A DNA stretch of 64,000 nucleotides from Parahaliea maris (GCF_008064665.1 NZ_VRZA01000007.1:62001-126000), one strand, 5' to 3'. Counted from the stretch's first letter, positions 42,195 through 51,666 are shown. Notes: a model not told the origin generated them from the sequence alone. Program-made: numbers and translations.

Positions 42195-44672
42195 TTACCG
42201 GCGTCGTTGTCTCAGGCGCAGTCCGCCCGCGGTGAGAAGGCTGATGGCGGCAAGCAACAGCAGCCCGGGGCCGGCAAGGGGAATGGCAACGCCGATAAGG
42301 GCGTCGATCAGGCTCACCGCAGCTTCCGCCTGGGCGGCAACAGGCTCGCCGTCATCCGAGGTGCCGCTGGCCACGATCTGGTTCACGTGAACATCCCCCG
42401 CCGCGCCGTTGACCAGTCCCGCAAAGCGACAGGTGTACTGCCCGCCCGCTGGCAGGCTCTGGGGCAGCACACAGGTGCCCTGGCCGCCGAGCGCGCCGAA
42501 CCGGGAGTCGTCGAGGGCATCGACCGTCACCGTGTCACTGACGGAGGTGTTGCTGAGAGTCACCGTGAACTGCACGGCCTGGCCCGGGGCGGGTATCTCG
42601 GTCCGGGACGGCGTTTTGGTCGCCTCGAGGCTGGCTGGGGTGCCCCGGATCACCACCGTGGCGATATCGTAGACCAGCTTGCTATTGTTGCCTGTGGAGT
42701 CCTCGCCTTCAGCGCGTACCACGTTGGTTTCGGCGGTGCCGCCCTGGCCCATGACCATGGCCTGGAACGCACAGCTATACGAAGCGCCGCTAGCGGGGAT
42801 GGTAATGGGGAGGACGCAATTGCCCTGGCCATTCAGGTCGCCATAGATGCTGTCCACCAACGAAGTGATGCTGACCGCAGCCACCGGTGAATCATTCACC
42901 ACTTCAAGCGTGAAGGTGACGCCGGCTCCGGGTTCGGTGATGACGTTGGTCGAAGGGGTCTTGATAACGCGGATATCTATCTGTGCCGGTGGATAGGCGG
43001 TACTCAGGATGCGCACCGTGGCGGAGTTGATGTCTTCCACGGGTTGGCCGTCGTCGTCCTCGCCGGCAGCGGTGACTTCATTGGTTTCGATGTCACCGGC
43101 GCTACCGCTGACGAAAGCGGTGAAGCTGCAGGTGTAGTTGCCGCCCGCCGGGGCCAGGGTTTGCGGTAACGCGCAGGTGCCCTGGCCGTCCAGGTTGCCG
43201 TAAATGCTGTCGTTCAGCGAGGTCAGCGTCACTTCGTCTACCGCCGAGCGATTGCGCACCCTGATTTCAAAGGTGACATCTCCCCCCGGTTCGCGGACCT
43301 GGGAGGGGCGCGGTGTTTTGAATACGCTGATCTCGGAACCCAGGTCGGTAATGGTGACGCTGGCGCTGGCCTGGGCCTGGAGCGTATTGCCGTTGGCGTC
43401 GGTGCCCGTGGCGTCGATGGTGTCGGTGATCACGTCACCGGGGACGCCGCTGGCCGGCGCCCTGAACTGGCAGAAGTAGGCCGGGCTGCCGATCTGCAGG
43501 GTCCGGGGGAGGGAGCAGTTACCCTGGCCATCCAGGTTGCCGTAGAGGTCATCCTGCAGGCTTTGCAATTCCACCGGCACCAGGGAGAGATTAAATGCCA
43601 GCACACTGTAGCGTACTGGGCCGCCGGGCTCGGGAAGCCGGCGGGGAAAGGCGGTCTTGAACAGGCCCAGGCGGCCCGTCGTGGGTGCAATGCCTACAAT
43701 GCTTACCGTGGCGCTGGCGCTACCGGCGACGGGGTTGCCCTCATTGTCGGTGCCCTCGGCGGTGACGGTATCGGTGACGGTAGTACCCGCTGGCCCCGAC
43801 ACAGTCGTGGTAAAGCTGCATATGCGCATTTCCCCGGGAGCGATCGTGGCCGGCAGCACGCAGTTGCCGCGCCCGTTGAGGTCGCCGTAGGGGACGTCCA
43901 CCAGCGAGGTGATGGTGATCGGGTCGGTCCCCGAGGAGTCGTTGTGCACCGCGATATAGTAGGTGACCTCACCGCCCGGGGCGGTCAGGGTTTCCGGCAC
44001 CGCCGCCTTGGCCACTGTGATTTCGGGAGGTGTTTCCACGGTAATCGGCAGCTCGACGTCCACGTCCCCCCGACACTTGGGCGGGTCGGGCGTGAACTCC
44101 GCGGGGTCGAGTGGGTCGGCACAACTCGCGGTGTTGCCGTTGTTGTCCCAGCTCATGACATAAGCCACGTCCAGGCGGCCATCGCCGTCGTCATCCTTGC
44201 ACAGCAACTGGGTGGACTGGATATCCCGGTAGGTGGGGGTGCTGGGGCTGATATCGCCGCAGTTGTCCCCGTTCAGTTCCAGGTAGGGGCCACTGCCAGA
44301 GGTCAGGTCGGTGGGGGTGCCAATGGGCTGCAGTGACTCGAAGGTACAGCTGGACCCACCGACGGGTGACTCGCCGTTGTCACCCACAAAGAAGCCCACG
44401 TTGTAGCGTTCGCTGGCGCCACCCCCATTCTCGAAATAGATACGGACAGTGGCGGTGACCAGTTCGCCCTCGGTGCAGGCGGCGGGCCCCGCGATGACTT
44501 CGGCGCCGGTCGGTTGCAGGTCATTGGAGGTGCAGCGGTCGACACTGCCGAAATCCGGGGGGCAGGCGGCGGCGTTGGTATCGGGGCTGTTGCCGGCGGT
44601 AAACGCGACGAAGCACGCCAGGCCGCAAATCAACGAATGCCATGATCTGCCGGCGCTGCATTTTTCAGCCAC
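42195..44672 (-). CDS. exported surface protein with five DUF11-like repeats
   Basis: The 825-aa product is best started at a GTG at 44672 behind GGAGAA (an upstream ATG at 44741 extends it across the terminator). It has a signal sequence (about 11-35), an N-terminal Cys-rich domain with Asp-rich loops (CKDDDGDGRLDVA), five consecutive repeats of about 113 residues (each with PGG.V.., SL.D..YG.L.GQG.C.LP and a second Cys in Y.C.F), and a hydrophobic C-terminal helix followed by RLRQRRR. Repeats resemble DUF11/CARDB immunoglobulin-like folds. The C-terminal hydrophobic segment plus basic tail resembles an IPTL-CTERM-type sorting signal, which suggests surface display. Confidence 0.8.
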   Translation of the reverse strand: MAEKCSAGRSWHSLICGLACFVAFTAGNSPDTNAAACPPDFGSVDRCTSNDLQPTGAEVIAGPAACTEGELVTATVRIYFENGGGASERYNVGFFVGDNGESPVGGSSCTFESLQPIGTPTDLTSGSGPYLELNGDNCGDISPSTPTYRDIQSTQLLCKDDDGDGRLDVAYVMSWDNNGNTASCADPLDPAEFTPDPPKCRGDVDVELPITVETPPEITVAKAAVPETLTAPGGEVTYYIAVHNDSSGTDPITITSLVDVPYGDLNGRGNCVLPATIAPGEMRICSFTTTVSGPAGTTVTDTVTAEGTDNEGNPVAGSASATVSIVGIAPTTGRLGLFKTAFPRRLPEPGGPVRYSVLAFNLSLVPVELQSLQDDLYGNLDGQGNCSLPRTLQIGSPAYFCQFRAPASGVPGDVITDTIDATGTDANGNTLQAQASASVTITDLGSEISVFKTPRPSQVREPGGDVTFEIRVRNRSAVDEVTLTSLNDSIYGNLDGQGTCALPQTLAPAGGNYTCSFTAFVSGSAGDIETNEVTAAGEDDDGQPVEDINSATVRILSTAYPPAQIDIRVIKTPSTNVITEPGAGVTFTLEVVNDSPVAAVSITSLVDSIYGDLNGQGNCVLPITIPASGASYSCAFQAMVMGQGGTAETNVVRAEGEDSTGNNSKLVYDIATVVIRGTPASLEATKTPSRTEIPAPGQAVQFTVTLSNTSVSDTVTVDALDDSRFGALGGQGTCVLPQSLPAGGQYTCRFAGLVNGAAGDVHVNQIVASGTSDDGEPVAAQAEAAVSLIDALIGVAIPLAGPGLLLLAAISLLTAGGLRLRQRRR

Positions 44673-44740
44673 GCGATTCTCCGTGCCGGGGACAGGGTTG
44701 ATCGATGTCCTGAATGTATCGGTTGGTTTGTATCGCTGCA

Positions 44741-44787
44741 ATAAAAAGACAGTGTCCTCGGGCGATCCGGCCCAGGGGACACTGTCT
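44741..44787 (-). terminator. Rho-independent terminator after the MOSC gene
   Basis: A perfect 11-bp stem (AGACAGTGTCC / GGACACTGTCT) with a 19-nt loop is followed on the minus strand by a T-rich run (CTTTTTAT). It lies about 150 nt beyond the MOSC stop and just before the DUF11-like gene's leader, so it separates the two units. Confidence 0.85.
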
Positions 44788-44938
44788 CGTTTGTCGCCGC
44801 CGGGTCAGGGCGGCTTGCGGTGCGGGGCGCTAGCTCCCGCGAGCCGACCGGCGTGATTCAAGCCAGATCAAACCGGTCGGTAGTGCTAACTTTAGTTCAT
44901 GTTGCGGAGGGCGTATTACTATTTTTTGCCTGGGTCGG

Positions 44939-45469
44939 TTAGAACAGGGAGAGGTTTTCCCCTTCGGGACGCACGATAACCGCGTCACCAACGTGCAGTG
45001 CCCCGCTTCTGAGGATTCGGGCGCACAGGCCACCGTGCCCGATCATGGCCGCGACGGCGCCTTTACCGAGGGCGGACTCCATCCGCGAGCAGGGGTGGCA
45101 CAGGGCGGCGGCCTCGAACAGGGCGTCGCCAATAGCGAATCGCTGGTGCCTCAGGGCATTGAGATTGATCCCGCGCACAACAAGATTGCGCCGCAGTAGG
45201 GCCGGGTCAATCTCGTCCCGGCCGGTGAAGTGGCAGATCTGCCGGATAAACTCCTCCGATATCAGGGTCACCTGCCGCGCGGAACCGGGACTTTTGCCCA
45301 GACGATGATCTCCCTCCAGGCCGCGGGAGGCGACCGCCCGGGCCGAGGTGACTGCACGCACCAGGCCCTTGCGCTCCGTGCGCAGACCGATCCAGGTCAA
45401 TTCCCCGGGGGCCAGCTCCCGGGCGAAACGGTCGAGGGGATGGGGGCGTTTGGGAGCGGCGGGGTTCAC
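44939..45469 (-). CDS. MOSC-domain protein
   Basis: This 176-aa MOSC protein has GLEGDHRLGK, SARQVTLIS, LLRRNLVVRGINLNAL, the metal/sulfur-site Cys in AALCHPCSRME and GHGGLCARILRSG. MOSC domains bind molybdenum cofactor or transfer sulfur, as in YiiM and molybdenum-cofactor sulfurases. This one is single-domain and small, like YiiM-type proteins that help reduce N-hydroxylated compounds. Its GTG start makes a GTGA overlap with the GST gene. Confidence 0.86.
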   Translation of the reverse strand: MNPAAPKRPHPLDRFARELAPGELTWIGLRTERKGLVRAVTSARAVASRGLEGDHRLGKSPGSARQVTLISEEFIRQICHFTGRDEIDPALLRRNLVVRGINLNALRHQRFAIGDALFEAAALCHPCSRMESALGKGAVAAMIGHGGLCARILRSGALHVGDAVIVRPEGENLSLF

Positions 45470-46392
45470 CTGCCAGCGGCCGACGTGACTGCAAACCGCT
45501 CCCGCGGGAAATGGACATGCACGGTACCGGTGGTGAGCGTATCGCGCCGGAGGATAAAACGATCCGGCTGGCTGGCCACCAGGATACCGGTGACGGTGTC
45601 TGTGGCGTAGTCGGCAGGTCCAATCGTGACCGGCTTGCCCAGCAGGTCATCTTCGCCGATGTCTGCAGGCAGTTCCCGCGGCTCGCACGATCCGGCAATC
45701 GCTAGTACCTGGTCAGCTGACAACTCTTCCGTGGGGACAGTTTCGAATGCGGCGACGGTCTGCATCCAGGCCTGTACCCGGGGGAGCCTGGCAGCCAGGT
45801 TGCGCCCTCCCACCTCGGTAGCAAACCAGAGGCAGTGCCAGGCGGCGAAATCAGCGATCGTGGGTTGATCGCCGAACAGGAAATCTGCAACGAGCAGTGC
45901 CTCGAGGTCGTCGAGGTAGCCGTTGACGTCGCCACCGGGCCCCCGTTTCTGCAGACGCGGTTCGTTCATGGAGCGGGTCATGCCGGCGCGGTCGCGCAGC
46001 GTTCGAAACAGGGTGACGGGTCCGTAGTCAGCAATGACACGGCGTAACAGCGGCCAGCCGGCCGCCTTGCTGACACAGGCAAAGAACACCTCCAGTTCCG
46101 CCCGCGTTGCGAGTTCACGCTGGGCATCATCGGCCTGTGCCAGGGACAGTTCGGGACGGCCGGCCATGGCGGCAACCTCTTCTCCAATAAGGCGCGAATC
46201 GCAGAATACGTCCGCGCCCAACTGGGCCGCCGGAATGCGCCGATAACCGCCAGTCAGCGTGTCTACGCCGGGTCTGGGTGGCAGCGGCGCAGTGCGCGCC
46301 GACTGCCAGGGAAGGTCGCAGTAACCGAGCATGGCCCTGATCTTCGCCGAGAAAGGAGATATCTCGTAATGGTGAAGAATGAGTTCGGGCAT
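45466..46392 (-). CDS. glutathione S-transferase-like protein with C-terminal extension
   Basis: The 308-aa product has an N-terminal thioredoxin fold (LILHHYEISPFSAKIRAMLGYCDLPW, PAAQLGADVFCDSRLIGEEVA) and an alpha-helical domain (FLFGDQPTIADFAAWHCLWF), then about 85 further residues (SCEPRELPADIGEDDLLGKPVTIGPADYATDTVTGILVA...) that form a beta-rich tail absent from normal GSTs. The catalytic position reads SPFS, so activity would be Ser-type. Its GTGA overlap with the MOSC gene suggests a joint function in detoxification or redox. Confidence 0.78.
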   Translation of the reverse strand: MPELILHHYEISPFSAKIRAMLGYCDLPWQSARTAPLPPRPGVDTLTGGYRRIPAAQLGADVFCDSRLIGEEVAAMAGRPELSLAQADDAQRELATRAELEVFFACVSKAAGWPLLRRVIADYGPVTLFRTLRDRAGMTRSMNEPRLQKRGPGGDVNGYLDDLEALLVADFLFGDQPTIADFAAWHCLWFATEVGGRNLAARLPRVQAWMQTVAAFETVPTEELSADQVLAIAGSCEPRELPADIGEDDLLGKPVTIGPADYATDTVTGILVASQPDRFILRRDTLTTGTVHVHFPRERFAVTSAAGR

Positions 46393-46408
46393 GTCGGTTG
46401 TGCTCCTG

Positions 46409-49285
46409 TCAGTGGTCTTGTGCTCCTGCGGGGAGCTTGCGCCAATGGTAATTTACTTTCACGCGAGTGCCATCAGGCGCCTCGTCACCCACGGGCTCGA
46501 GCGCATAGCTGAAACCGGCTTCCGGAATTGCCGCGCCACCGAAAGGCAGGTGCGGGTTGAGGTAGCGATTGGGGCGGGCGTCGGTAAACCGGCTGACAGC
46601 GCTATGTGGCCGCGTTGTCTGCACCGCCATGTTACCGTCCTCTGCCTGGTAAATCTCCACACCATTGGGGAAAGGCTCGAGCGCGAAGGGCGCGTCGGCG
46701 GAGTGCAGGTTGCGCAGTGCCCGGTCGTACAGCCGGTACTGGGTCTCCCCGTCGCGGATGCGCAAATCGAACAGGGTGGAGCCCGACTTGCGGGCGTCAC
46801 GTTCGGGGCCGGGCAACAGTTCGTTGATGAGGGTGTAGCCGTAGATCAGCGATCGTCCTTCCCAGCCTAGCTGCTCCATCGGCGGCAGCCCGTCTGACAG
46901 GCTGTCCCGGCAGTGTTCGCTATCCGCCGGCGGAACATCGCTGGCGTAGTAGTCCAGCCGGCGCTGGAAGCACATGGTGTCGACGAAGCCGCGCTTGAGG
47001 AAGGGTTGCGCGGCATCGTCGAACTCCCACCAGCTCCAGCCGTCCTCTTGCCGGAAGTATTGCGGCGGTATTGCGTCGAGGGCGAATTCCCGGGGAGTGG
47101 AGTCCACCACCAGCAAAAAGCCATTGCCCGGGCCGGTCTCAGCCGGCTCATTCTGGCTCCACAGGTATTCGCCGTTGTAGTACCACATCACCACACCCGG
47201 GCGGTAGTTCACGTTGAGCGCGCCCATCTCCTCGCCCTCTCCGCCCAGCGGGAAAAAGCTGAAGCCCGGTTTGGTGAGGGCGGCGTCGTAATTGCGCACC
47301 GCGGCGAACTCGGCGTAGGGATCGCGGTACTCCAGCAGGTAGTAGTGGGGTACCGCCAGGTGATGGCTGCCGCCAGAGAGGGTAAAGCCCTTGTTGTCCC
47401 AGCCCTCGATGGCGGCGGATTCGAAATTCTCACTGAAGCCGATAGCAGCCAGGGTGATATTGTCGAGCAGGGCGCCATTCTCTACTGCGGCACCGTCGGT
47501 GAAGTAGCTGAAGCGCAGGGTGACTTCCCGGCCGCGCCAGGGCGACAGGTCGAACTGCGCGTGCACCCACTGGGCGGCGCTGCAGGGGTCGTCAGCGCTC
47601 TGGCCGATGCGGTCCTCGGCCATCACCCGAGCCGCGCCCGGGTCGCAGCCCGGAGCCGACTCCACCTTGCCGTCGCCGTCGGCGTCACCACTGAGGCCGG
47701 TAAAGCCCGGGCGGGAGCCGGGCCCCTCGTGGCCCTTGTTGGCGGGCATCACGCTCTGTTTGTCTGCCACCTCCGACTTGTCCGTTGGCAGCAGGCGCTC
47801 GAACTCCTCTCCAGGCGCCGCGGCTTCGACGTACAGGTAATCCCACTCGGCTTCGATTTCAAACCAGGCATCCAGCTCCAGCAGCACCGGTTCATCGGAG
47901 CCCGCCTCGCGCAGGTCGAAGGTGCGCCCGAGACTGCGCAGCATGTCATTGCCCTGGCCGCTGTAGGCCGCCTGTGTACCGTTGCCCACGGCCAATGGGC
48001 CCAGTTCGATATTGCGCTGTTTGGGGGGCAGGATGACCATCGCTGCGTCGCAGGCGCCGGCGTTGTCCGCCGTGCCGGGAGTGCCGCTCCAGTCATTCAT
48101 GGTTTTCAGGAACAGGCTGCCCTGCGCTGTACCCCCGTTTGCAGCGGGGCGCACCACGCAGGGGGAAAGCCAGCCGAGGACCATGCGTGACCAGGCGCTC
48201 AGTTCCTGGGGTTCGGGGCCGGCAGTGGCCGACATGGCCTCCCAGCTCCCGGTCGAGTTGCTGGTCTGGCGGGCGTAGATATCCGGCAGGCCCAGGGAGT
48301 GCCCGAACTCGTGGATAAAGGTGGACACCTCGGTGTACTCGGACTGCATATTGTAATCCAGCACCCACAGGCCGTTACCGATATCGATGCCCCCCCGGGG
48401 GTTGGTGGTGCCCTCTACCTCGGGGCCTTTACCCAGGTTGTGGCTGAGGGAGAAACGGTGGGGCCAGATGCGATCCGCACAGGCCTGCTCTGCAGGATTC
48501 AGTTTATCGAAGGCGTCGTTGCTGGCGGTGACATTCAGTTTTTCATCGAGCTTGTAGAGGCCCTGACACGAGGCCTGACCCTTGCCCGCGACAATCATGA
48601 TGAAGTGGTCCAGGTAGCCGTCCGGCTCGTCGCGCACGCCGTCGCCGTCGAAGTCAGTGGGGTCCCACAGGTCGTAGTCCTGCCAGGGGAAGTCCGGGTC
48701 GGCCTTGTAGGCAGCCTGCAGGGCGTCGATGACCAGCCCTGTGGCTCGCTCGTCGTTGCGCCAGGAGCCATCGGAGTTTTGCACCGGGCGCCCGTAGTAG
48801 CTCAGGGGGTGTTCCAGGTGGACTACCGGCACAATATCGCCCGTAATGTTGTAACGCCCGCGGGATTGATGCCAGTAGTAATGGGAAAGCGTGCCTGGGC
48901 GCGGTTGCTCGACGCCGCCGGCGAACAGGAGGTCCTGGAAGTACTCCCGGTTCTTGCCGTCCTGCCGCGGGTCACCGGCGTAGCGGTCGTAGCCCTTGTC
49001 GCTGAACTGTACCGGCAGGATCAGCAGGCGATGGGGCCGCTCGTGGCCTGCCAATACCGGTTTGATCGAGTCGCTCTTGATTTGCGGGTGGCCGAGCTGG
49101 TCGAACTGGAGGTCGGCGAGCTTGTCGATCATTTCGGCGCTTTCGGCGCCGCTGGTATTCCGCCCGGTATTGGCGTCAGCCTGTTGAGCCGTAGTGGCCG
49201 TCAGCACACCGCTGGCCAGCGTGAAAAGCAGAGTGTATTGCGCCATCAATGAGCGTGACGGCCGTGACACGGTTGGAAAGGTCAT
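46409..49285 (-). CDS. secreted M6-family metalloprotease (immune inhibitor A-like)
   Basis: This 958-aa protein has a secretion signal (about 13-34), a pro-segment, and an M6 catalytic domain with zinc ligands HEFGH (H325, E326, H329) followed by the Met-turn region (GSWEAMS). An EF-hand-like Ca loop (DPTDFDGDGVRDEPD) lies at about 208-222. The C-terminal half has lamin-G/CUB-like modules. It would degrade proteins outside the cell, and the start at 49285 follows AGGGGG. The DUF11-like repeat protein and PBP4 genes lie in the same direction farther on, beyond a terminator. Confidence 0.88.
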   Translation of the reverse strand: MTFPTVSRPSRSLMAQYTLLFTLASGVLTATTAQQADANTGRNTSGAESAEMIDKLADLQFDQLGHPQIKSDSIKPVLAGHERPHRLLILPVQFSDKGYDRYAGDPRQDGKNREYFQDLLFAGGVEQPRPGTLSHYYWHQSRGRYNITGDIVPVVHLEHPLSYYGRPVQNSDGSWRNDERATGLVIDALQAAYKADPDFPWQDYDLWDPTDFDGDGVRDEPDGYLDHFIMIVAGKGQASCQGLYKLDEKLNVTASNDAFDKLNPAEQACADRIWPHRFSLSHNLGKGPEVEGTTNPRGGIDIGNGLWVLDYNMQSEYTEVSTFIHEFGHSLGLPDIYARQTSNSTGSWEAMSATAGPEPQELSAWSRMVLGWLSPCVVRPAANGGTAQGSLFLKTMNDWSGTPGTADNAGACDAAMVILPPKQRNIELGPLAVGNGTQAAYSGQGNDMLRSLGRTFDLREAGSDEPVLLELDAWFEIEAEWDYLYVEAAAPGEEFERLLPTDKSEVADKQSVMPANKGHEGPGSRPGFTGLSGDADGDGKVESAPGCDPGAARVMAEDRIGQSADDPCSAAQWVHAQFDLSPWRGREVTLRFSYFTDGAAVENGALLDNITLAAIGFSENFESAAIEGWDNKGFTLSGGSHHLAVPHYYLLEYRDPYAEFAAVRNYDAALTKPGFSFFPLGGEGEEMGALNVNYRPGVVMWYYNGEYLWSQNEPAETGPGNGFLLVVDSTPREFALDAIPPQYFRQEDGWSWWEFDDAAQPFLKRGFVDTMCFQRRLDYYASDVPPADSEHCRDSLSDGLPPMEQLGWEGRSLIYGYTLINELLPGPERDARKSGSTLFDLRIRDGETQYRLYDRALRNLHSADAPFALEPFPNGVEIYQAEDGNMAVQTTRPHSAVSRFTDARPNRYLNPHLPFGGAAIPEAGFSYALEPVGDEAPDGTRVKVNYHWRKLPAGAQDH

Positions 49286-49436
49286 GCATCCCCCTGAACA
49301 GTTGCGTGCGGGTTGCGACGCCTGGCGTCGAACCGCTCCAGCGGCACAGTCTACGCCAAGGGGGAGCATGCGGGGCAATCGATGCGATGAAGTGCCCGGC
49401 CAGCGGGGTGAAAACCGCCGCGGCCGGGCGTGCCGG

Positions 49437-50054
49437 TTACCACATGAAGGCAAGGCAGCTCGCCGTGAGCACTCCCATGCAGCGGTTGAACCAGACCCAG
49501 CTTCGCGGCGACGACAGCACCTGGCCGAGCAGTACACCAAAGGCGGCCCAACTGGTGGTGAGCGGAAAGCCGACTAGCAAGAATACGGCGACGATCAGCG
49601 CGGCCGACACCCAGTAGCCTTCACCGGCGGCAGTGAAGGAACTCACGGCAGTGATGGCCATGGCCCAGGCCTTGGGATTCACGTACTGGAACAACAGCGC
49701 CTCGTGAAAACGCATGGGTCGACCTTCGCTTTCCCCGGGCTGCAATGAATCGCGCGCAGGGGGCGGTGCGGTGCCTATGCGCCAGGCCAGGTAGAGGAGG
49801 TAGGCACAGGCAACCAGGCGCAGGCCCTGTTGCAGCACCGGGAAGGTCTCAAAGAGTACCCCCAGGCCACCGGCAACCGTCCCGATCAGGCTGGCGACGC
49901 CCAGGGAAACGCCCACCAGGTGGGGTATGGTGCGGGTGAAGCCGAAGTTGGCCCCCGAGGCGGTCAACATGATGTTGTTCGGGCCGGGTGTGCCGGTCAT
50001 GGCGGCGGCAAATACGGCGATGGAAAGCAGCAGCTGCAGGGTGGTGGTGTCCAC
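49437..50054 (-). CDS. LysE/RhtB-family amino-acid exporter
   Basis: This 205-aa protein of the LysE superfamily has six TM helices and the motif AAAMTGTPGPNNIMLTASGANFGF (in parts: MTGTPGPNNIML) characteristic of the family. Members export lysine, homoserine, threonine, cysteine or other small amines. The GTG at 50054 follows AGAGG. A MocR-type regulator gene is divergent 119 bp away, with matching palindromes over both start regions, so the exporter's substrate is probably the effector or product sensed by that regulator. Confidence 0.88.
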   Translation of the reverse strand: MDTTTLQLLLSIAVFAAAMTGTPGPNNIMLTASGANFGFTRTIPHLVGVSLGVASLIGTVAGGLGVLFETFPVLQQGLRLVACAYLLYLAWRIGTAPPPARDSLQPGESEGRPMRFHEALLFQYVNPKAWAMAITAVSSFTAAGEGYWVSAALIVAVFLLVGFPLTTSWAAFGVLLGQVLSSPRSWVWFNRCMGVLTASCLAFMW

Positions 50055-50069
50055 AACATTGACCTCTAA

Positions 50070-50085
50070 ATTGTATCCATACAAT
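50070..50085. promoter_or_regulatory. palindrome ATTGTAT-N2-ATACAAT before the LysE gene
   Basis: A perfect 7+2+7 inverted repeat lies 15 bp upstream of the exporter's GTG and overlaps a TACAAT-like -10 element on the minus strand. It shares the ATTGT half-site core with the palindrome over the regulator's start, so it is a candidate MocR operator. Confidence 0.55.
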
Positions 50086-50164
50086 ATGAAAATTCGCTTG
50101 AATTTTGGGCTTCAAAGCCGGATGATCGACGCTATCAGGGAATCAATACCGGTGCAAAAGGTTT

Positions 50165-50181
50165 ATTGTCACCATGACAAT
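50165..50181. promoter_or_regulatory. palindrome ATTGTCA-N3-TGACAAT over the MocR start
   Basis: A perfect 7+3+7 inverted repeat includes the ATG of the regulator gene (50174). Position over the start codon suits autorepression; a plausible -35/-10 pair (TTGAAT at 50099-50104, then GATGAT) lies upstream. Confidence 0.5.
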
Positions 50182-51556
50182 CGCGGAAATCTCACTGACC
50201 AAAGGCGAAACGCCTCTCTACCGACAATTGGCGGATGTCCTGGCGGAGCGCATAGGGAGCGGCGAGCTCGCCCCCGGGGAGCGCCTGCCGACCCATCGGG
50301 CCCTGGCCGATGCGGTGGGTGTCACGATTGGCACGGTCACCCGGGCCTATGCCGAGGCCGAGCGACGCGGCCTGGTGGAGGCCCGCGTCGGGGCGGGTAC
50401 CTACGTCCGGCGCCCCGAGTCACCGAGCTGGAGCTTTGAGCAGCACGACAAGAACACCCGTACCCTGGGTTACAACATTCCACCCGCCATCGACCGCTCG
50501 GAAGTGCTGCAGCGCGCGCTGCAGCAACTGGCGGGGCATGGCCCCACGCTCAACCAGCTCATGTTGTATCAATCTCCGGAAGGCATCGGAGAACATCGCC
50601 ACAGCCTGGCGGGGTGGCTCGCCAGCCTGGGTGTCGAACTGGACCCTGAGCATCTGCTGTTCACTTCCGGTGCCCAGCACGGGGTACAGCTGGCTCTGCA
50701 GACCTTGTGCCGGCCGGGGGATAACGTGCTCTGCGAGCGACTGACCTACCCCGGCTTGCTCAGCCTGGCGCGGCAGCAGCATCTGCACGCCCGCCCGGTG
50801 GAAATGGACGAGGAAGGCCTGCTGCCAGAGGCCGTCGATGCCGCCTGCCGGCAACACCACCCGCGACTGCTGTACGTTACCCCTACAATCCAGAATCCCA
50901 CTACCGCGACCATGAGTGATGCGCGTCGCGATGCGTTGATCACTGTATGCCGGGAGCACGGTGTGCTGGTCCTCGAGGACGACGTGCACGGTCTGCTCCC
51001 CCGACAACACCCGGCACCACTGGTCAACCGTGATCCGGAGGGGGTCATTCACGTGGGTGGACTCGGTAAGACACTGGCGCCGGGCCTGCGCCTGGGCTAT
51101 CTGCAGGCGCCGCGGGTGTATCGCGAAGCGCTGGTGGCGGGTATCCAGAATCACAGCTGGATGATCAGCCCGCTGCTCACGGCCCTGGCCGCGCTGTTGA
51201 TTGAGCAGGGCGCCGCCGACCGGTTGCTGCAAACGGTGCAATCGGAAATGACGGCGCGCTGGGAGCGGGCGGCCCAGTGCCTGTCGGGTTACCGCCTGCG
51301 ATTCCACCCCCAGGGCTTCCACGGCTGGCTCGAATTGCCCGACGAACTTCCCCTGAGTGAATGCCTGATCCAGGCCCGGGCCCGCGGTCTCGACGTGAAG
51401 TCCGCCGAGCTGTTTACGCCGCCGGGCTACCCAGCGCCCCCCGCCATTCGCATTGCCGCGAGCGCGCCGGCCAGTGTGGCAGAGCTCGAGCAGTCCCTGG
51501 GTTTGTTGCGTGAGGTGCTGGCCGGCAGCGGCCCGCGCGATGCTTTTACCCTGTAA
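50174..51556 (+). CDS. MocR-type GntR/PLP-aminotransferase regulator
   Basis: The 460-aa product joins an N-terminal GntR winged helix (PLYRQLADVLAERIGSGELAPGERLPTHRALADAVGVTIGTVTRAYAEAE, in parts) to a fold-type I PLP aminotransferase-like domain (about 110-450), with the PLP Lys in GGLGKTLAPGLRLGYL. MocR regulators sense PLP, GABA, amino acids or related amines through this domain. The divergent LysE exporter and the two ATTGT palindromes make the exporter the prime target. An aminotransferase activity of its own is not expected. Confidence 0.9.
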   Translation: MTIAEISLTKGETPLYRQLADVLAERIGSGELAPGERLPTHRALADAVGVTIGTVTRAYAEAERRGLVEARVGAGTYVRRPESPSWSFEQHDKNTRTLGYNIPPAIDRSEVLQRALQQLAGHGPTLNQLMLYQSPEGIGEHRHSLAGWLASLGVELDPEHLLFTSGAQHGVQLALQTLCRPGDNVLCERLTYPGLLSLARQQHLHARPVEMDEEGLLPEAVDAACRQHHPRLLYVTPTIQNPTTATMSDARRDALITVCREHGVLVLEDDVHGLLPRQHPAPLVNRDPEGVIHVGGLGKTLAPGLRLGYLQAPRVYREALVAGIQNHSWMISPLLTALAALLIEQGAADRLLQTVQSEMTARWERAAQCLSGYRLRFHPQGFHGWLELPDELPLSECLIQARARGLDVKSAELFTPPGYPAPPAIRIAASAPASVAELEQSLGLLREVLAGSGPRDAFTL

Positions 51557-51666
51557 GCCCCGTGGCAAGTTTTGCCGGCCCGATTCATGGTGTATGGTCG
51601 CACCTTCTGGAGGGGGCAGGCGCTGCCCAGGGATGTCGGATGTAGTGAGAAAATGATGGTGAACCG

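Noticed and set aside
44844-44880. Inverted repeat CCGACCGG/CCGGTCGG behind the MOSC gene as a terminator
   Set aside because: The loop is 21 nt and no U-run follows on the minus strand; the stem at 44747-44787 with a T-run is the convincing terminator.
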